Shown: positions 8,186-17,303 of the stretch, one piece after another | Layout of the letters: each line of letters opens with the position of its first letter | How positions within the stretch are numbered: the first letter of the stretch is position 1 | Assembly (NCBI RefSeq): GCF_049959315.1 | Contig: NZ_CP188201.1 | Source: Serratia proteamaculans_D | GTDB lineage: Bacteria; Pseudomonadota; Gammaproteobacteria; Enterobacterales; Enterobacteriaceae | Reading direction: 5' to 3' (one strand) | DNA: 64,000 nt | The notes under the pieces: model-generated | Database searches by the model: none | What the model saw: only the letters and a program-made list of their open reading frames with translations | Told to the model about the DNA's origin: nothing | Translations under genes and position numbers: made by a program

Positions 8186-10348
8186 CTATTGCTTGATCAT
8201 ATAACCGAAGATACGTTTCCAGCCGTGATCTTTTTTCTCGATATACACGCCCTGCAGCTCCGGAGAGAAACCCGGCAGCCGGTTGATACCGTCTTCCAGC
8301 GCCAGGAAGTAACGCTGCACGGCTCCGCCCCACACTTCCCCCGGCACCACGCACAGCACGCCCGGTGGGTATGGCAGTGCGCCTTCCGCCGCAATGCGAC
8401 CTTCCGCCTGGCCAATCGGCACCAGTTCGACGTTGTCGCGGATAAACTCCACGTTGGCATCCTGCGGGTTCATCATCACCTGCGGGAAATGACGCTGGCG
8501 GAACATTTCTTTCTGCAGCTGTTTGACGTCAAAGCTGACGTACAGGTCATGCATTTCCTGGCACAGCTGGCGCAGGGTATAGCCGCGATAGCGCTGTTCA
8601 TTCTTGCGATACACCGTTGGCAGCACCACGCTCAGCGGCGCGTCCTCTTCCACATAGCGTTCGAACTGCACCAGCATCTCCACCAGCTGCTCCATCTTGG
8701 CCGGGTTTTCCGCCGGGGTCAGCAGGAACAGGATCGAGTTAAGATCGCATTTCTCCGGCACTATGCCGTTCTCACGCAGGAAGTTGGCCAGAATGGTCGC
8801 CGGTACGCCAAACTCGGTGTACTGGCCGGTAGCTGCGTCGATACCCGGCGTCGTCAGCAGCAGTTTGCACGGATCGACCAGATACTGATCCTGCGCGTAA
8901 CCTTCAAAACCGTGCCATTTTTCATCCGGCACAAAATTGAAGAAACGCGCATCGTTGGCGATCAGATCGGTGTCGTAATCCTGCCAGTTTTTACCCGCCA
9001 CCTGCGGGGGAATAAACGGCCTGAGCTGCGAGCAGCGTTCCAGCAGTTGTTTACGCGTTTCGATACCCAGCTTCACGCAGTCCAGCCACATGCGGCGACC
9101 GGCGGCCCCGGCATGCATCTTGGCGTTAACGTCCAGCGCGGCGAACAGCGGGTAGAACGGGCTGGTAGAGGCGTGCAGCATGAAAGCATTGTTGAGGTGC
9201 TTGTGGTTGCAGTGGCGCTTCTGGCCCTTGATGTGGTCGTCTTTCTTGTGGATTTGCGAAGTCTGCGAGAAACCGGCCTGCTGTTTGTGTACCGACTGGG
9301 TGACAAAGATACCCGGATCCAGTTCGTCCAGCTCCAGCAACAGCGGCGAGCACTCTTTCAGCATCGGGATAAAGCCTTCGTAGCCCACCCAGGCAGAGTC
9401 AAACAGAATGTAGTCACACAGGTGGCCGATGGTGTCGATCACCTGACGGGCGTTATAAATGGTGCCGTCGTAAGTACCGAGCTGAATAATCGCCAGGCGG
9501 AACGGACGTGCCGCATTCGCCTTATCAGGTGCCACTTCGCGAATTTGCTCGCGCAGGTAACGCTCATCAAAGCAGCGTGAATCAATGCCGCCAATAAAAC
9601 CAAACGGATTACGCGCGGTTTCCAGATAGACCGGCGTTGCCCCGGCCTGGATCAACGCACCGTGGTGGTTGGATTTATGGTTGTTGCGATCGAACAACAC
9701 CAAATCGCCGCGGGTCAACAAAGCATTGGTCACGACCTTATTGGCGGCAGAGGTACCATTAAGCACGAAATAGGTTTTATCGGCGTTAAATACCCGTGCC
9801 GCATGCTTTTGCGCATCCTTGGCCGAGCCTTCGTGGATCAACAAATCGCCCAGCTTAACGTCGGCGTTGCACATGTCGGAACGAAAAAGCGTTTCACCGT
9901 AGAACTCAAAAAACTTCCGACCGGCCGGATGCTTGCGGAAAAACTCGCCGCCCTGATGGCCGGGGCAGGCAAAGGTTGAGTTTTCCATTTCCACATAGGT
10001 TTTCAGCGTTTTGAAAAACGGCGGCAGCAGCGCCTGCTCGTAGGCATCGGCGGCAGCTTCAAGCTGTGCCATATAGAACGCCTTGCTGGCGCCTTCCAAC
10101 GCAAAAACACCGCTGATCAACGGCAGGTAGTCCGGAGAGAGATGCTCGTCCCCTGCCACCGCCACAAAGGTCGGGATCTCGAACCCGGTAGCTTTAAGCT
10201 GCGCCAGGTGACCTGCGTTAACGTCATCAACCGACACCACTAACGCGGCCACGTCGGTGTAGTCCGTTTGCTCGATGCGGACGACCTGGCGCAGTGTTTC
10301 AATGGTGGCAACCAAACTGGCGCTGGTGGCTATTTTCAATTCTTTCAT
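8186..10348 (-). CDS. speC: Ornithine decarboxylase
   Basis: 720-residue PLP enzyme of the group III (prokaryotic) ornithine/lysine/arginine decarboxylase family; it makes putrescine. The PLP-lysine motif is TQSVHKQQAGFSQTSQIHKK, and an N-terminal CheY-like wing, large PLP domain and C-terminal domain (ALPYPPGVLCVVPGE) are complete. The start at 10348 (MKELKIATS) is the conserved one; the frame to 10411 is not. The locus after mltC is that of speC in E. coli (which also has nupG there). Some stretches resemble inducible SpeF, but no speFL leader peptide was recognised upstream, which favours SpeC. Confidence 0.88.
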   Translation of the reverse strand: MKELKIATSASLVATIETLRQVVRIEQTDYTDVAALVVSVDDVNAGHLAQLKATGFEIPTFVAVAGDEHLSPDYLPLISGVFALEGASKAFYMAQLEAAADAYEQALLPPFFKTLKTYVEMENSTFACPGHQGGEFFRKHPAGRKFFEFYGETLFRSDMCNADVKLGDLLIHEGSAKDAQKHAARVFNADKTYFVLNGTSAANKVVTNALLTRGDLVLFDRNNHKSNHHGALIQAGATPVYLETARNPFGFIGGIDSRCFDERYLREQIREVAPDKANAARPFRLAIIQLGTYDGTIYNARQVIDTIGHLCDYILFDSAWVGYEGFIPMLKECSPLLLELDELDPGIFVTQSVHKQQAGFSQTSQIHKKDDHIKGQKRHCNHKHLNNAFMLHASTSPFYPLFAALDVNAKMHAGAAGRRMWLDCVKLGIETRKQLLERCSQLRPFIPPQVAGKNWQDYDTDLIANDARFFNFVPDEKWHGFEGYAQDQYLVDPCKLLLTTPGIDAATGQYTEFGVPATILANFLRENGIVPEKCDLNSILFLLTPAENPAKMEQLVEMLVQFERYVEEDAPLSVVLPTVYRKNEQRYRGYTLRQLCQEMHDLYVSFDVKQLQKEMFRQRHFPQVMMNPQDANVEFIRDNVELVPIGQAEGRIAAEGALPYPPGVLCVVPGEVWGGAVQRYFLALEDGINRLPGFSPELQGVYIEKKDHGWKRIFGYMIKQ

Positions 10349-11012
10349 TGTGCTAACTCTCAAACGGTTAAGGATGAGGGTGTGCCACGGGGCACGGTGA
10401 TGAGATAACAAAGGTTATCCCGGCAAATTGATGTCCGGCGTGAGCGCATAAAGCGCAAGCGTGACCGGCTGACTCTCTTAAGATTATCAGGTAACTATCG
10501 GGGACTGGTATCGGCAGCGTCCGATAGACATCAGTAAAAGCAGAGCCGCAGCTCTATTTTTAATAATGCCTAACAGCGAGCATCAGATAGCCTTACCGCA
10601 TGGCAGGCTGGGCGTTTTTTACGGATTGCGTTCGGGAAGGGTAACGGTTGAGTGACGGCATCATTTGATGTCTGGTGCGCAATGACGCTTGAGTGACAAA
10701 ACCAGTCATGCCTGCAACCCTCTGACTTAAATGAGCGGAAACGCCGTTAGGGGACGTAGAGTGCTAAAATTTGCGCAATGATTGCATGTTTTTTTATGAG
10801 GTTCAAGTGACAATTATGCTGCTGTGATTACGAAGAGTTAACGATTAACACATTGTTAATTAAGGAATAAAAATAAAACACAGAAAAATCAAAACGGTAT
10901 AAATAGACGATTTTTTTGCATATCTATTACCAAGCAACACCACTGGCGCTCACCTGCCCCGGCTGCCATTGCATGAAAATAGAGCAACCGATCGGCTTTG
11001 TGACAGAAAGCG
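10349..11012. other. speC upstream region without a gene
   Basis: About 660 bp with no convincing reading frame. Close to speC there are several short inverted repeats, for example GTGCC/GGGCAC near 10382-10397 and GATAAC/GGTTATC near 10402-10417, so the speC mRNA probably has a structured 5' leader. The right half is AT-rich. No speFL-like leader peptide was recognised on the minus strand. Confidence 0.5.
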
Positions 11013-11013
11013 A

Positions 11014-11049
11014 TTGACGATTTACGGCCAATAGGGTTAAATGCGCCCC
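11014..11049 (+). promoter_or_regulatory. Promoter of tRNA-Phe with stringent-type discriminator
   Basis: A -35 TTGACG (11014-11019), a 17-bp spacer and a -10 TTAAAT (11037-11042) are followed by a GC-rich discriminator GCGCCCC, typical of stable-RNA promoters under stringent control. The predicted start is only a few bases before the mature tRNA. Confidence 0.8.
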
Positions 11050-11052
11050 GTT

Positions 11053-11128
11053 GCCCGGATAGCTCAGTCGGTAGAGCAGGGGATTGAAAATCCCCGTGTC
11101 CTTGGTTCGATTCCGAGTCCGGGCACCA
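11053..11128 (+). tRNA. tRNA-Phe(GAA)
   Basis: 76 nt with encoded CCA. The acceptor stem GCCCGGA / TCCGGGC, D loop AGCTCAGTCGGTAGAGC, anticodon stem GGGGA / TCCCC with anticodon GAA at 11086-11088, and T arm with GGTTCGATTCC are all intact. tRNA-Phe genes are classic integration sites for islands. The minus-strand integrase gene begins 190 bp downstream and points toward the tRNA. Confidence 0.98.
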
Positions 11129-11320
11129 CTAATTCTGCATCAATGCACACTGGTTAAAGGATGAGAACTTTAACGGGTGGTTAATACGGAATCGACTTGT
11201 CAAATAGGTGGTTAAGCAACCCTTTACCACTACGACGTTGTAAGTTGAATTCCTCAAGAAGGATGCCCGTGTGTCAGCACAGGCGTCCTTTTCTCGATCA
11301 CTGGTGATATTCACAGCAAA

Positions 11321-12352
11321 TCATGCCTGTGTCAAGCTTTGTAAGCTTCTCGTCGCAGTGATATCCGTATGTAAAACAAGCTCCTGTTCAAGTGCTTTTC
11401 CCACTACTTCCATATCCAATTCGATATACTCCATTGTGGTACTGACGTTACGGTGACCCAGCAGATCCTTAACCAGTTTTAGATTTCTGTCCGGAGATTT
11501 CATCAGCTCCGTGGCTAACGTGTGGCGGAAACGGTGTGAGGAAATATCAAAACCACTATCCCTCGACAACCGACGATAAAAGCTACGAAAGGACTGCAGA
11601 ACATTTTTTTCGTCATAGATGTAATGAGCATGCCGTGGGTTGGTGAACCGTTTGACGTCAAAAAGCAGGTCATGCTGTCCAGCACCTCGCTCTGTAGCAC
11701 GCATAATAAGCAGCTTTATTCGTTCTCTTAATTGACGAACCAGCGGTACCTTCCACTCTCTATGTGTTTTACTGCCTTCAAGCCGAAGCTCGATCCAGCC
11801 TTGCTCAAGGTTCACATCTCTAAGTCTGATATGGATCATCTGATTGTTACGCATCCCGGTATATCGGAATGTGTCTAATACCGTCATCCAGAACCAGGTT
11901 GGATAAAGTGCGCACTTTCCACCCTTTACTGGTTTTCTCTCTTTCTCCCTCTGTTCATACTGCTGCATCACGAGGTAAAGACGGGTCAATTGAGTCTTCG
12001 TCAATATTCGTTTTTTCTTGGTATCAGAACGGACTACAGTTCCGTTAAAGGGATTCTCCGTGTGCTGAACTAATCCTTTTTTAATTCCCAGGTTAAATAT
12101 AGCCCGCAAGTGAGCGACCTTATTGTTCCAGGTATGCACCGAGAGACTTTTCTCCTTTAACAGATGTCGGCGCCAAACCAGGACGTCCCTTTGCGTCACC
12201 ATAGCCGGGGTAATAACTCCTCCAATAAAACGCGTAAACGTCAGAGCAACTTTCCTGTAGCTCCATTCCGTTGCTGAACGAAGTTGCTTAGTAAAGAAAT
12301 ATTCCTCTAGCAGAAATTCCCAGTCGTCGTGCATCTTTTCTTCGTTTTTCAT
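11321..12352 (-). CDS. Tyrosine recombinase / island integrase at tRNA-Phe
   Basis: 343 residues. An N-terminal SAM-like core-binding domain (about residues 10-100) is followed by the catalytic domain with Arg in RYTGMRNNQMIHIRL, the HxxR box SSHRFRHTLATEL, and the LLGHRNVSTTMEYIEL segment carrying the second His and the nucleophile Tyr. All catalytic residues are present, so the enzyme should be active. It is typical of the integrases of PFGI-1-like conjugative elements. It lies directly beside tRNA-Phe and downstream of the TraI_2-type gene, the usual order at the int end of such elements. Confidence 0.92.
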   Translation of the reverse strand: MKNEEKMHDDWEFLLEEYFFTKQLRSATEWSYRKVALTFTRFIGGVITPAMVTQRDVLVWRRHLLKEKSLSVHTWNNKVAHLRAIFNLGIKKGLVQHTENPFNGTVVRSDTKKKRILTKTQLTRLYLVMQQYEQREKERKPVKGGKCALYPTWFWMTVLDTFRYTGMRNNQMIHIRLRDVNLEQGWIELRLEGSKTHREWKVPLVRQLRERIKLLIMRATERGAGQHDLLFDVKRFTNPRHAHYIYDEKNVLQSFRSFYRRLSRDSGFDISSHRFRHTLATELMKSPDRNLKLVKDLLGHRNVSTTMEYIELDMEVVGKALEQELVLHTDITATRSLQSLTQA

Positions 12353-12437
12353 TTCATAACCTCGAATTAGTATATTTATCTACTCACAACCCGTCAGTTG
12401 AACCCAACATTTTATGAGCCCTTCTTACTTCCAACGA

Positions 12438-14120
12438 CTACGGGATCACGAGTAACTGACTGTCCTCTGGTACTCTTGTCCCGCCATATAAACTATTTGC
12501 CTTAATCAGGTAACCATTGATACGACGATAGGAGCCCACCCCCTCTGGCTTTTCATAAAGATGACCAATAAAAAATCTCTGTCCCTTCCGGATCCGATGT
12601 CTACCCAGTTTTTCAAACGCCTTTTGGATTGAATTTCGTTCAGTACGCTCCAAATTATTCTCTTTGATATACAGATGAAAAATATCTGGAACACAGAGAA
12701 ATACGAAACCACTAACAATATGCGCTCGCGACTCCATGGTATTAATTGATATATCACCTTTCCTGATCCCAAGACTTAACCACTGTAGGAAGGCATCCCC
12801 AAATTGACTTTCTTCGTTATTTTCTACTAACATTGCCTTCTGTGATGAATGTCCAGGTTCTAGAATACTCGTTGTATCTGTGCACTCTGATAAATCAGGT
12901 TCTACTACTTCTGGTAAATCACAGCTGTTTTCAATTACAGTGGCAATGTCATGCACCGGCCCCTGGTTTTTTTCAGATCGCGGGCTCTCTTTCTGAGGGG
13001 CGTTTCCCTCTTCCTGGCTATCCAGGCAAGCCGGTACTGACACCTCAACCGCCAATAATGACAACAGAGCCTGCATATCCTCTTCAACGCCAACCGCCGT
13101 TTCAGGCGCGAGGACCATCTCAGCCAAAGGCCTATCGTTCACCGGCGTATCCAGGGCCGAGCTCAGTAACACCTCGGTTGCTGACGCTGCATTTTCTTCG
13201 GTCTGAGTTAATGTCTCTGCTGGCTGTTGCCCCTCGATGAAAGGTGAGTGGGTGTCGCTGACTGCACTTTGCAAATCAACTTCGGGCGCTGAAGAGGGGA
13301 TATTTTCTGTAGTCGGAGCCACCGACGGTAAAGGAACGGTCAATGTGCCGGAGATGGACGCCGGCGAGAAAGATACGGCCAGGCTATCGCCGCGCGCCAG
13401 ATTGACCGCGTCCTGGATAATGTCGTCGATTACCGGTAATGCGCTGGGCTGTCGGGACGCAATCGTCATCAACGTGTGTGTAGCCGCCGGCAGTGTTGAT
13501 AACCAGTCGATGACTTCAGCAGGCAGAAGCCGTGCCGCAATCAACGTACTTTGACTCGTCGCCCATGTCGGGGCTGACGGGCTCGCACCGAAACGAAAAC
13601 GGTAGGGAGCACCCGGCACCGTCAAACCGGGTAACCAGGCTCGTCCACTTTGGAGTTCCCCCTGCAACTGGCTCAACAGCGGCAGGTAGTGCCATAGCGC
13701 AGCGTAAAACACCACGACATTCCACTGTACATTCTGGGCTGATTGTTCTTCGGGCGCGGCACCTGGCGGAAGCATATACCCTTTGGCCAGACGCACCGCA
13801 TACGTCGTCGTCTGAAGAGTGACATCAACCAATCCCCCTTCCCTGGCATACTCACCCTGCGGCGTTGCCGGCAACACTTGCATCAACGCAATGAGCTGCT
13901 TCAGTGGCTGCAAATAGAATTGTCCATAGAGGTCTTTGGGAAGCGCACAATTTTCCCATAACTGCTGTAAACACTGCTTACGCGATGCCGTGTTCAACAG
14001 CTGTTCTGCGGATAAGGGCATAAAGTAACCAGTAGGCCCTTTTGAGCCTGAAGAACTTGCCGTTGGCTTTACCGGCCTATCCCGGATCCCAACCAGCAGC
14101 TCTTTGATGGCCTTCAGCAT
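12438..14120 (-). CDS. TraI_2 / MobH-type ICE protein, HD motif lost
   Basis: 560 residues. The N-terminal about 220 residues align in pattern with the TraI_2 (MobH relaxase-like) domain: MPLSAEQLL, LYLQPLKQLIALMQVLPAT, YMLPPGAAPEEQSA. A low-complexity acidic linker follows (about 230-440). The C-terminal about 120 residues match the DUF1528-type domain (FLQWLSLGIRKG ... RINGYLIKANSLYGG). The His-rich GGLLxH and HDxGK segments usual in MobH proteins read GGLVDVTLQ and LWHYLPLL here, so the metal-site histidines are missing. It starts with GGAGG upstream and overlaps the helicase gene by 7 bp. It may be a non-catalytic paralog. Confidence 0.75.
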   Translation of the reverse strand: MLKAIKELLVGIRDRPVKPTASSSGSKGPTGYFMPLSAEQLLNTASRKQCLQQLWENCALPKDLYGQFYLQPLKQLIALMQVLPATPQGEYAREGGLVDVTLQTTTYAVRLAKGYMLPPGAAPEEQSAQNVQWNVVVFYAALWHYLPLLSQLQGELQSGRAWLPGLTVPGAPYRFRFGASPSAPTWATSQSTLIAARLLPAEVIDWLSTLPAATHTLMTIASRQPSALPVIDDIIQDAVNLARGDSLAVSFSPASISGTLTVPLPSVAPTTENIPSSAPEVDLQSAVSDTHSPFIEGQQPAETLTQTEENAASATEVLLSSALDTPVNDRPLAEMVLAPETAVGVEEDMQALLSLLAVEVSVPACLDSQEEGNAPQKESPRSEKNQGPVHDIATVIENSCDLPEVVEPDLSECTDTTSILEPGHSSQKAMLVENNEESQFGDAFLQWLSLGIRKGDISINTMESRAHIVSGFVFLCVPDIFHLYIKENNLERTERNSIQKAFEKLGRHRIRKGQRFFIGHLYEKPEGVGSYRRINGYLIKANSLYGGTRVPEDSQLLVIP

Positions 14121-15559
14121 GCAGGGCCTCCAGCGATATCTCCTTCGCTGTCCATCAACACTTGCAGTAAATCATTCAGTACCAGTGTTTGCTGAGCCCG
14201 AGTAACAGCGACATACAGCAGATTCGTTTCATCAGTACGTTCACTGTCATCCATCAGGGGATCGGTCATATCCGCAAAATCATCGTTCAACATCACCACG
14301 GGCCACTCGAGGCCTTTGCTGCGAGGTGCTGTCGAAACGGTCACCTGCGCCTGGCTTTCATCTGTGACCGCATGCTCACGCATGACCTGTAGCTTTTGTG
14401 GCAGCGGGAAGAACTGGTCGAGTAATCGGAGACCCTGGTTCATTTCAGCGTCTTTGGTTGCCTTGGCCACCGACTCAAAATCCTCAAAACTTCGGTATTC
14501 TCGCGCCGGCAACGGGGATTGCATTCGTTCAGGCATATCATCAGAAAACCAGTACAAATCCTCAAGCTCCTCTGTTTTGTAGCCGGCAATACCGCCAACC
14601 CAATACACTTTTTTGCCCGCAAGACTGGCTTCAAGCGCCCTACCAATCACGCCAGCGACAGTCCGACTGAGTACAGCAATATGTGTTGATTTGTCCTGTT
14701 CCGGCAAGCTCGTCACGACGTTGTCTTCACCGCCGTTCCCGACCAGGGGCAGTGTTTCCCTCTGGCGTTTAAGCAGCATATTCGCCACCCTGGCCACTCC
14801 TGGGCCAAACCGGAAGCTGTGTGTCAGACACAGCTGCTCGGCATCTGCCAGTTGCTCAGCATCGAGCGCATTCTCCGCCCCGCGGAACCGGTAAATTTGT
14901 TGATGGCGATCACCGACCATGACCACATTACAACGCTGGGTCAGCACCAGGGCTTGCGTGACTGGATTGGCGTATTGACCCTCATCAAACAGTACGGTCT
15001 GCAAGCGTTTGGCGAGATCTGGCTCGGAGAGCTGATACAGTTTGAGGTAAACATCATGGGTGACAGGGAATACGCCGTCCTGACGAACTGATTCACGCCA
15101 GAGCAACTGTGCGGCCGCCAGAATTTTTTCAGGTGACAACCCGCTGCGCGCGTTCTCATCAGGGAGGTGTTGCGTGCCAAACTGAGTATCTGCACTGCAG
15201 AGAAAAGCTTTGAGGGTTAAGGTGGCCACGCGAGCCAAAGGCCAGTGACGCGTATTGAGTTGACGGGCAACGTCGGTGATCCGCAGATTGCCTGTCAACC
15301 GTTGTTGATAGTGCCGACCGAAGTTGGGCCAGGCCAGTTGATGGGAGGTTTTACATTCCACATAGAATGGGAATCTTTGCTCTGCTTCGTCCCTGACAGC
15401 CCGGTTATAAGCAAGATAGAGCATCCTGCTGTTCGGATTTGCTAACGCGAACCGCACCAGTGTGGACGTTTTTCCAGTGCCGGCAAAAGCCCTAACCACC
15501 AGTATTCTTCCAGACCAACAGATGATGGCGGCCTGTTCAGGTGTATCACAATAAGACAT
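14114..15559 (-). CDS. UvrD/PcrA-like superfamily 1 helicase of the ICE
   Basis: 481 residues from the ATG at 15559, which has GGAG upstream; the frame extends further to 15787 without a good start. Walker A AFAGTGKTS near residue 23, Walker B-like VLFDEGQYA (DEGQ instead of DEAQ), VMVGDRHQQIYRFRGA (motif III region) and C-terminal TNLLYVAVTRAQQTLVL (motif VI) identify a UvrD-like DNA helicase. At about 480 residues it is shorter than UvrD (720). Such helicases accompany the TraI_2 gene in PFGI-1-type elements. It is coupled to the next gene by a 7-bp overlap. Confidence 0.85.
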   Translation of the reverse strand: MSYCDTPEQAAIICWSGRILVVRAFAGTGKTSTLVRFALANPNSRMLYLAYNRAVRDEAEQRFPFYVECKTSHQLAWPNFGRHYQQRLTGNLRITDVARQLNTRHWPLARVATLTLKAFLCSADTQFGTQHLPDENARSGLSPEKILAAAQLLWRESVRQDGVFPVTHDVYLKLYQLSEPDLAKRLQTVLFDEGQYANPVTQALVLTQRCNVVMVGDRHQQIYRFRGAENALDAEQLADAEQLCLTHSFRFGPGVARVANMLLKRQRETLPLVGNGGEDNVVTSLPEQDKSTHIAVLSRTVAGVIGRALEASLAGKKVYWVGGIAGYKTEELEDLYWFSDDMPERMQSPLPAREYRSFEDFESVAKATKDAEMNQGLRLLDQFFPLPQKLQVMREHAVTDESQAQVTVSTAPRSKGLEWPVVMLNDDFADMTDPLMDDSERTDETNLLYVAVTRAQQTLVLNDLLQVLMDSEGDIAGGPAC

Positions 15560-16461
15560 CAGCAGAACTCCGTAAACTTGACCGGCGCTTATGCTGCGCA
15601 GGTCAATACGGCAATCACCACAGGAAATCCTTTTTCCAGTTGAAAAGGTTTCCTGTGGTAAGCCGTTTTCAGGTTGATAGACAGTTATCAACCCCGCATT
15701 GCTGGAGTCTGTTAAGTCAAAACCATGGGGTGTCTCGATACTTCCGAAGACAATCCCAAAGCTAAATTTCAGGTTTCCCTGGTGCAAAAACTACAATACT
15801 CAGGTGAATTTATTTCGGGGTGCTTTAGCCATTCACAAGCATTCATTACTTGTGAGAAGCACGCCCTCACTGTTATTGCGCATCCGTCTCAAAGTAGGGA
15901 GTAATCCCCCACGTTGAGTTGGCGCTTTCTCTGATGTTGTGCGCTGTATCCAGGTTTATTAACGCCGTTCTCACATCCGCTTCTGGCACAAAAGTGACCT
16001 TGAAATCAGGGTGCATTACACCGATACCGCTGGATTCACAGATCATGTCTTTGCCCTGATGTATCTGCTGGGATTACTCAGGAACTCTACAGAATCGGGA
16101 AAAATGCCATCCTTTTTGGTCGCGCTACGTGAAATCTGGCAAACTTCGGCATTCAAGTTTTGCTGCGCACGAATGACGCTCGTGAAACCTGACTATTCCC
16201 AAGGTTCAGTCTTACAGGGCTGTTGCCAATTCTGTATCCTGTATGCAACGCCCCGGAGTTTGCTATAATAACCAGACTCACCGAGCTACTTTACTGAGCA
16301 GGAAGTGAAATATTGATTTATCCTTTCAACGTATTAAATATCAATACATCCCTACTTACAACAGAGAGAAAGGTTATTTAGTTTATTCTATGGAACTTTT
16401 TCATGACATAATAAAGTTAAAAAACAACCTGCACCAACAATAATCAATAGAGGAATTCAAA
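15560..16461. other. Gene-poor stretch at the edge of the ICE remnant
   Basis: About 900 bp without a convincing gene. Short open frames occur (for example 16011-16268) but lack ribosome sites and recognisable content. The stretch may hold the truncated left side of the conjugative element. No copy of the tRNA-Phe 3' end, which would mark the far attachment site, was seen here. Confidence 0.4.
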
Positions 16462-16686
16462 ATGAAAGTAACACCTGTTTTCATTAGAAAGGCCCATTTG
16501 TTTATGTCGTTTCTTTGGGTTGTGCTCGCTATTCCATCCATTATGTGGTGGAAGGATAGCGTATTATGGGTAATTATTATCAGTATCTATGCCAATATTG
16601 TTGGCCATTTGTCTGGGTATACTGCCGCACGAGCTGACGAGGCCGCAGAGCAAACAGAAAAAGAAGAGCAGCAAAATGAAAACTAA
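16462..16686 (+). CDS. Small two-helix membrane protein
   Basis: 74 residues, preceded by AGAGGAA. Two hydrophobic helices (about residues 13-28 and 34-52) are separated by a short WWKDS turn, and the polar tail is acidic/Gln-rich (EAAEQTEKEEQQNEN). No function can be assigned from the sequence. It is the first gene of the stress-type cargo region. Confidence 0.6.
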   Translation: MKVTPVFIRKAHLFMSFLWVVLAIPSIMWWKDSVLWVIIISIYANIVGHLSGYTAARADEAAEQTEKEEQQNEN

Positions 16687-16692
16687 ATATTT

Positions 16693-17199
16693 TTATACGT
16701 TGGAAGGGGGGAGGCTCTTCAGCAGAATAGACAGATGATGCAAAGCGAAATATGCCGCCTGATAGATGACCTGTTCGCTGTTTCCTTTGAAGTGTAAGAC
16801 GCGGGTGTCGATAACCTCATTGAGGATTGCCCAGGCGAACCATACCGTCCCCGCCGGGGTACCATCGTTCCCTCCCTCTGGCCCAGCATAGCCACTTACA
16901 GCGATGCTGACCGCTTCTTCCGAGGCGGTCAGCGCACCGAGTGCCATTGCACTCACCGTTTCTTTGCTGACCGCGGTATGCGTGGCCAGGGTTTTCGCCG
17001 ACACTTGCAGTAATTTTCGCTTTGCCCGATTGCTATAAGTCACCATTCCGCCACTGTAAAACTCGGCGCTATCTGCCGTTGCACACAGCACCGTGCTGAT
17101 TAACCCGCCAGTACAAGACTCCGCTGTCGTTAAGCGCCATTCCCTCTCCTTTAATGCAACGCCAAGTTCTTCCGCGATGCTGACTAATTCTTGTTGCAT
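16693..17199 (-). CDS. CinA C-terminal (PncC-like) amidohydrolase family protein
   Basis: 168 residues from the ATG at 17199; a GTG three codons earlier (17208) is the alternative. The family signature TTAESCTGGLIS near residue 26 and SGYAGPEGGNDGTPAGTVW near residue 105 match stand-alone CinA-C proteins. Some of these deamidate nicotinamide mononucleotide in NAD recycling (PncC). It lacks the N-terminal molybdopterin-binding-like domain of full CinA. It is convergent with the small membrane gene and divergent from the antiporter. It may be a cargo paralog of the core pncC rather than the only copy. Confidence 0.85.
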   Translation of the reverse strand: MQQELVSIAEELGVALKEREWRLTTAESCTGGLISTVLCATADSAEFYSGGMVTYSNRAKRKLLQVSAKTLATHTAVSKETVSAMALGALTASEEAVSIAVSGYAGPEGGNDGTPAGTVWFAWAILNEVIDTRVLHFKGNSEQVIYQAAYFALHHLSILLKSLPPSNV

Positions 17200-17303
17200 A
17201 ACATCCACTATCTCATAGTGTGAATAGCATTGTTATAAATATAGCATTTTCTTAGGCTAAACTTAGCCAATGAAGATTTACCGTCGCTTGCAGAGGATAA
17301 AAT

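Noticed and set aside
8027..9580. 517-codon open frame on the plus strand opposite speC
   Set aside because: Lies entirely antisense to a well-conserved decarboxylase gene, has no ribosome site, and its His/Arg/Gln-rich composition is what the complement of GC-rich coding DNA gives.
10349..11012. speFL-type leader peptide upstream of the decarboxylase
   Set aside because: The expected short frame with its Arg/His/Phe-rich peptide was not recognised on the minus strand.
16011..16268. 85-codon frame in the gap right of the ICE remnant
   Set aside because: No ribosome site, no family pattern, Cys-rich random-looking composition.
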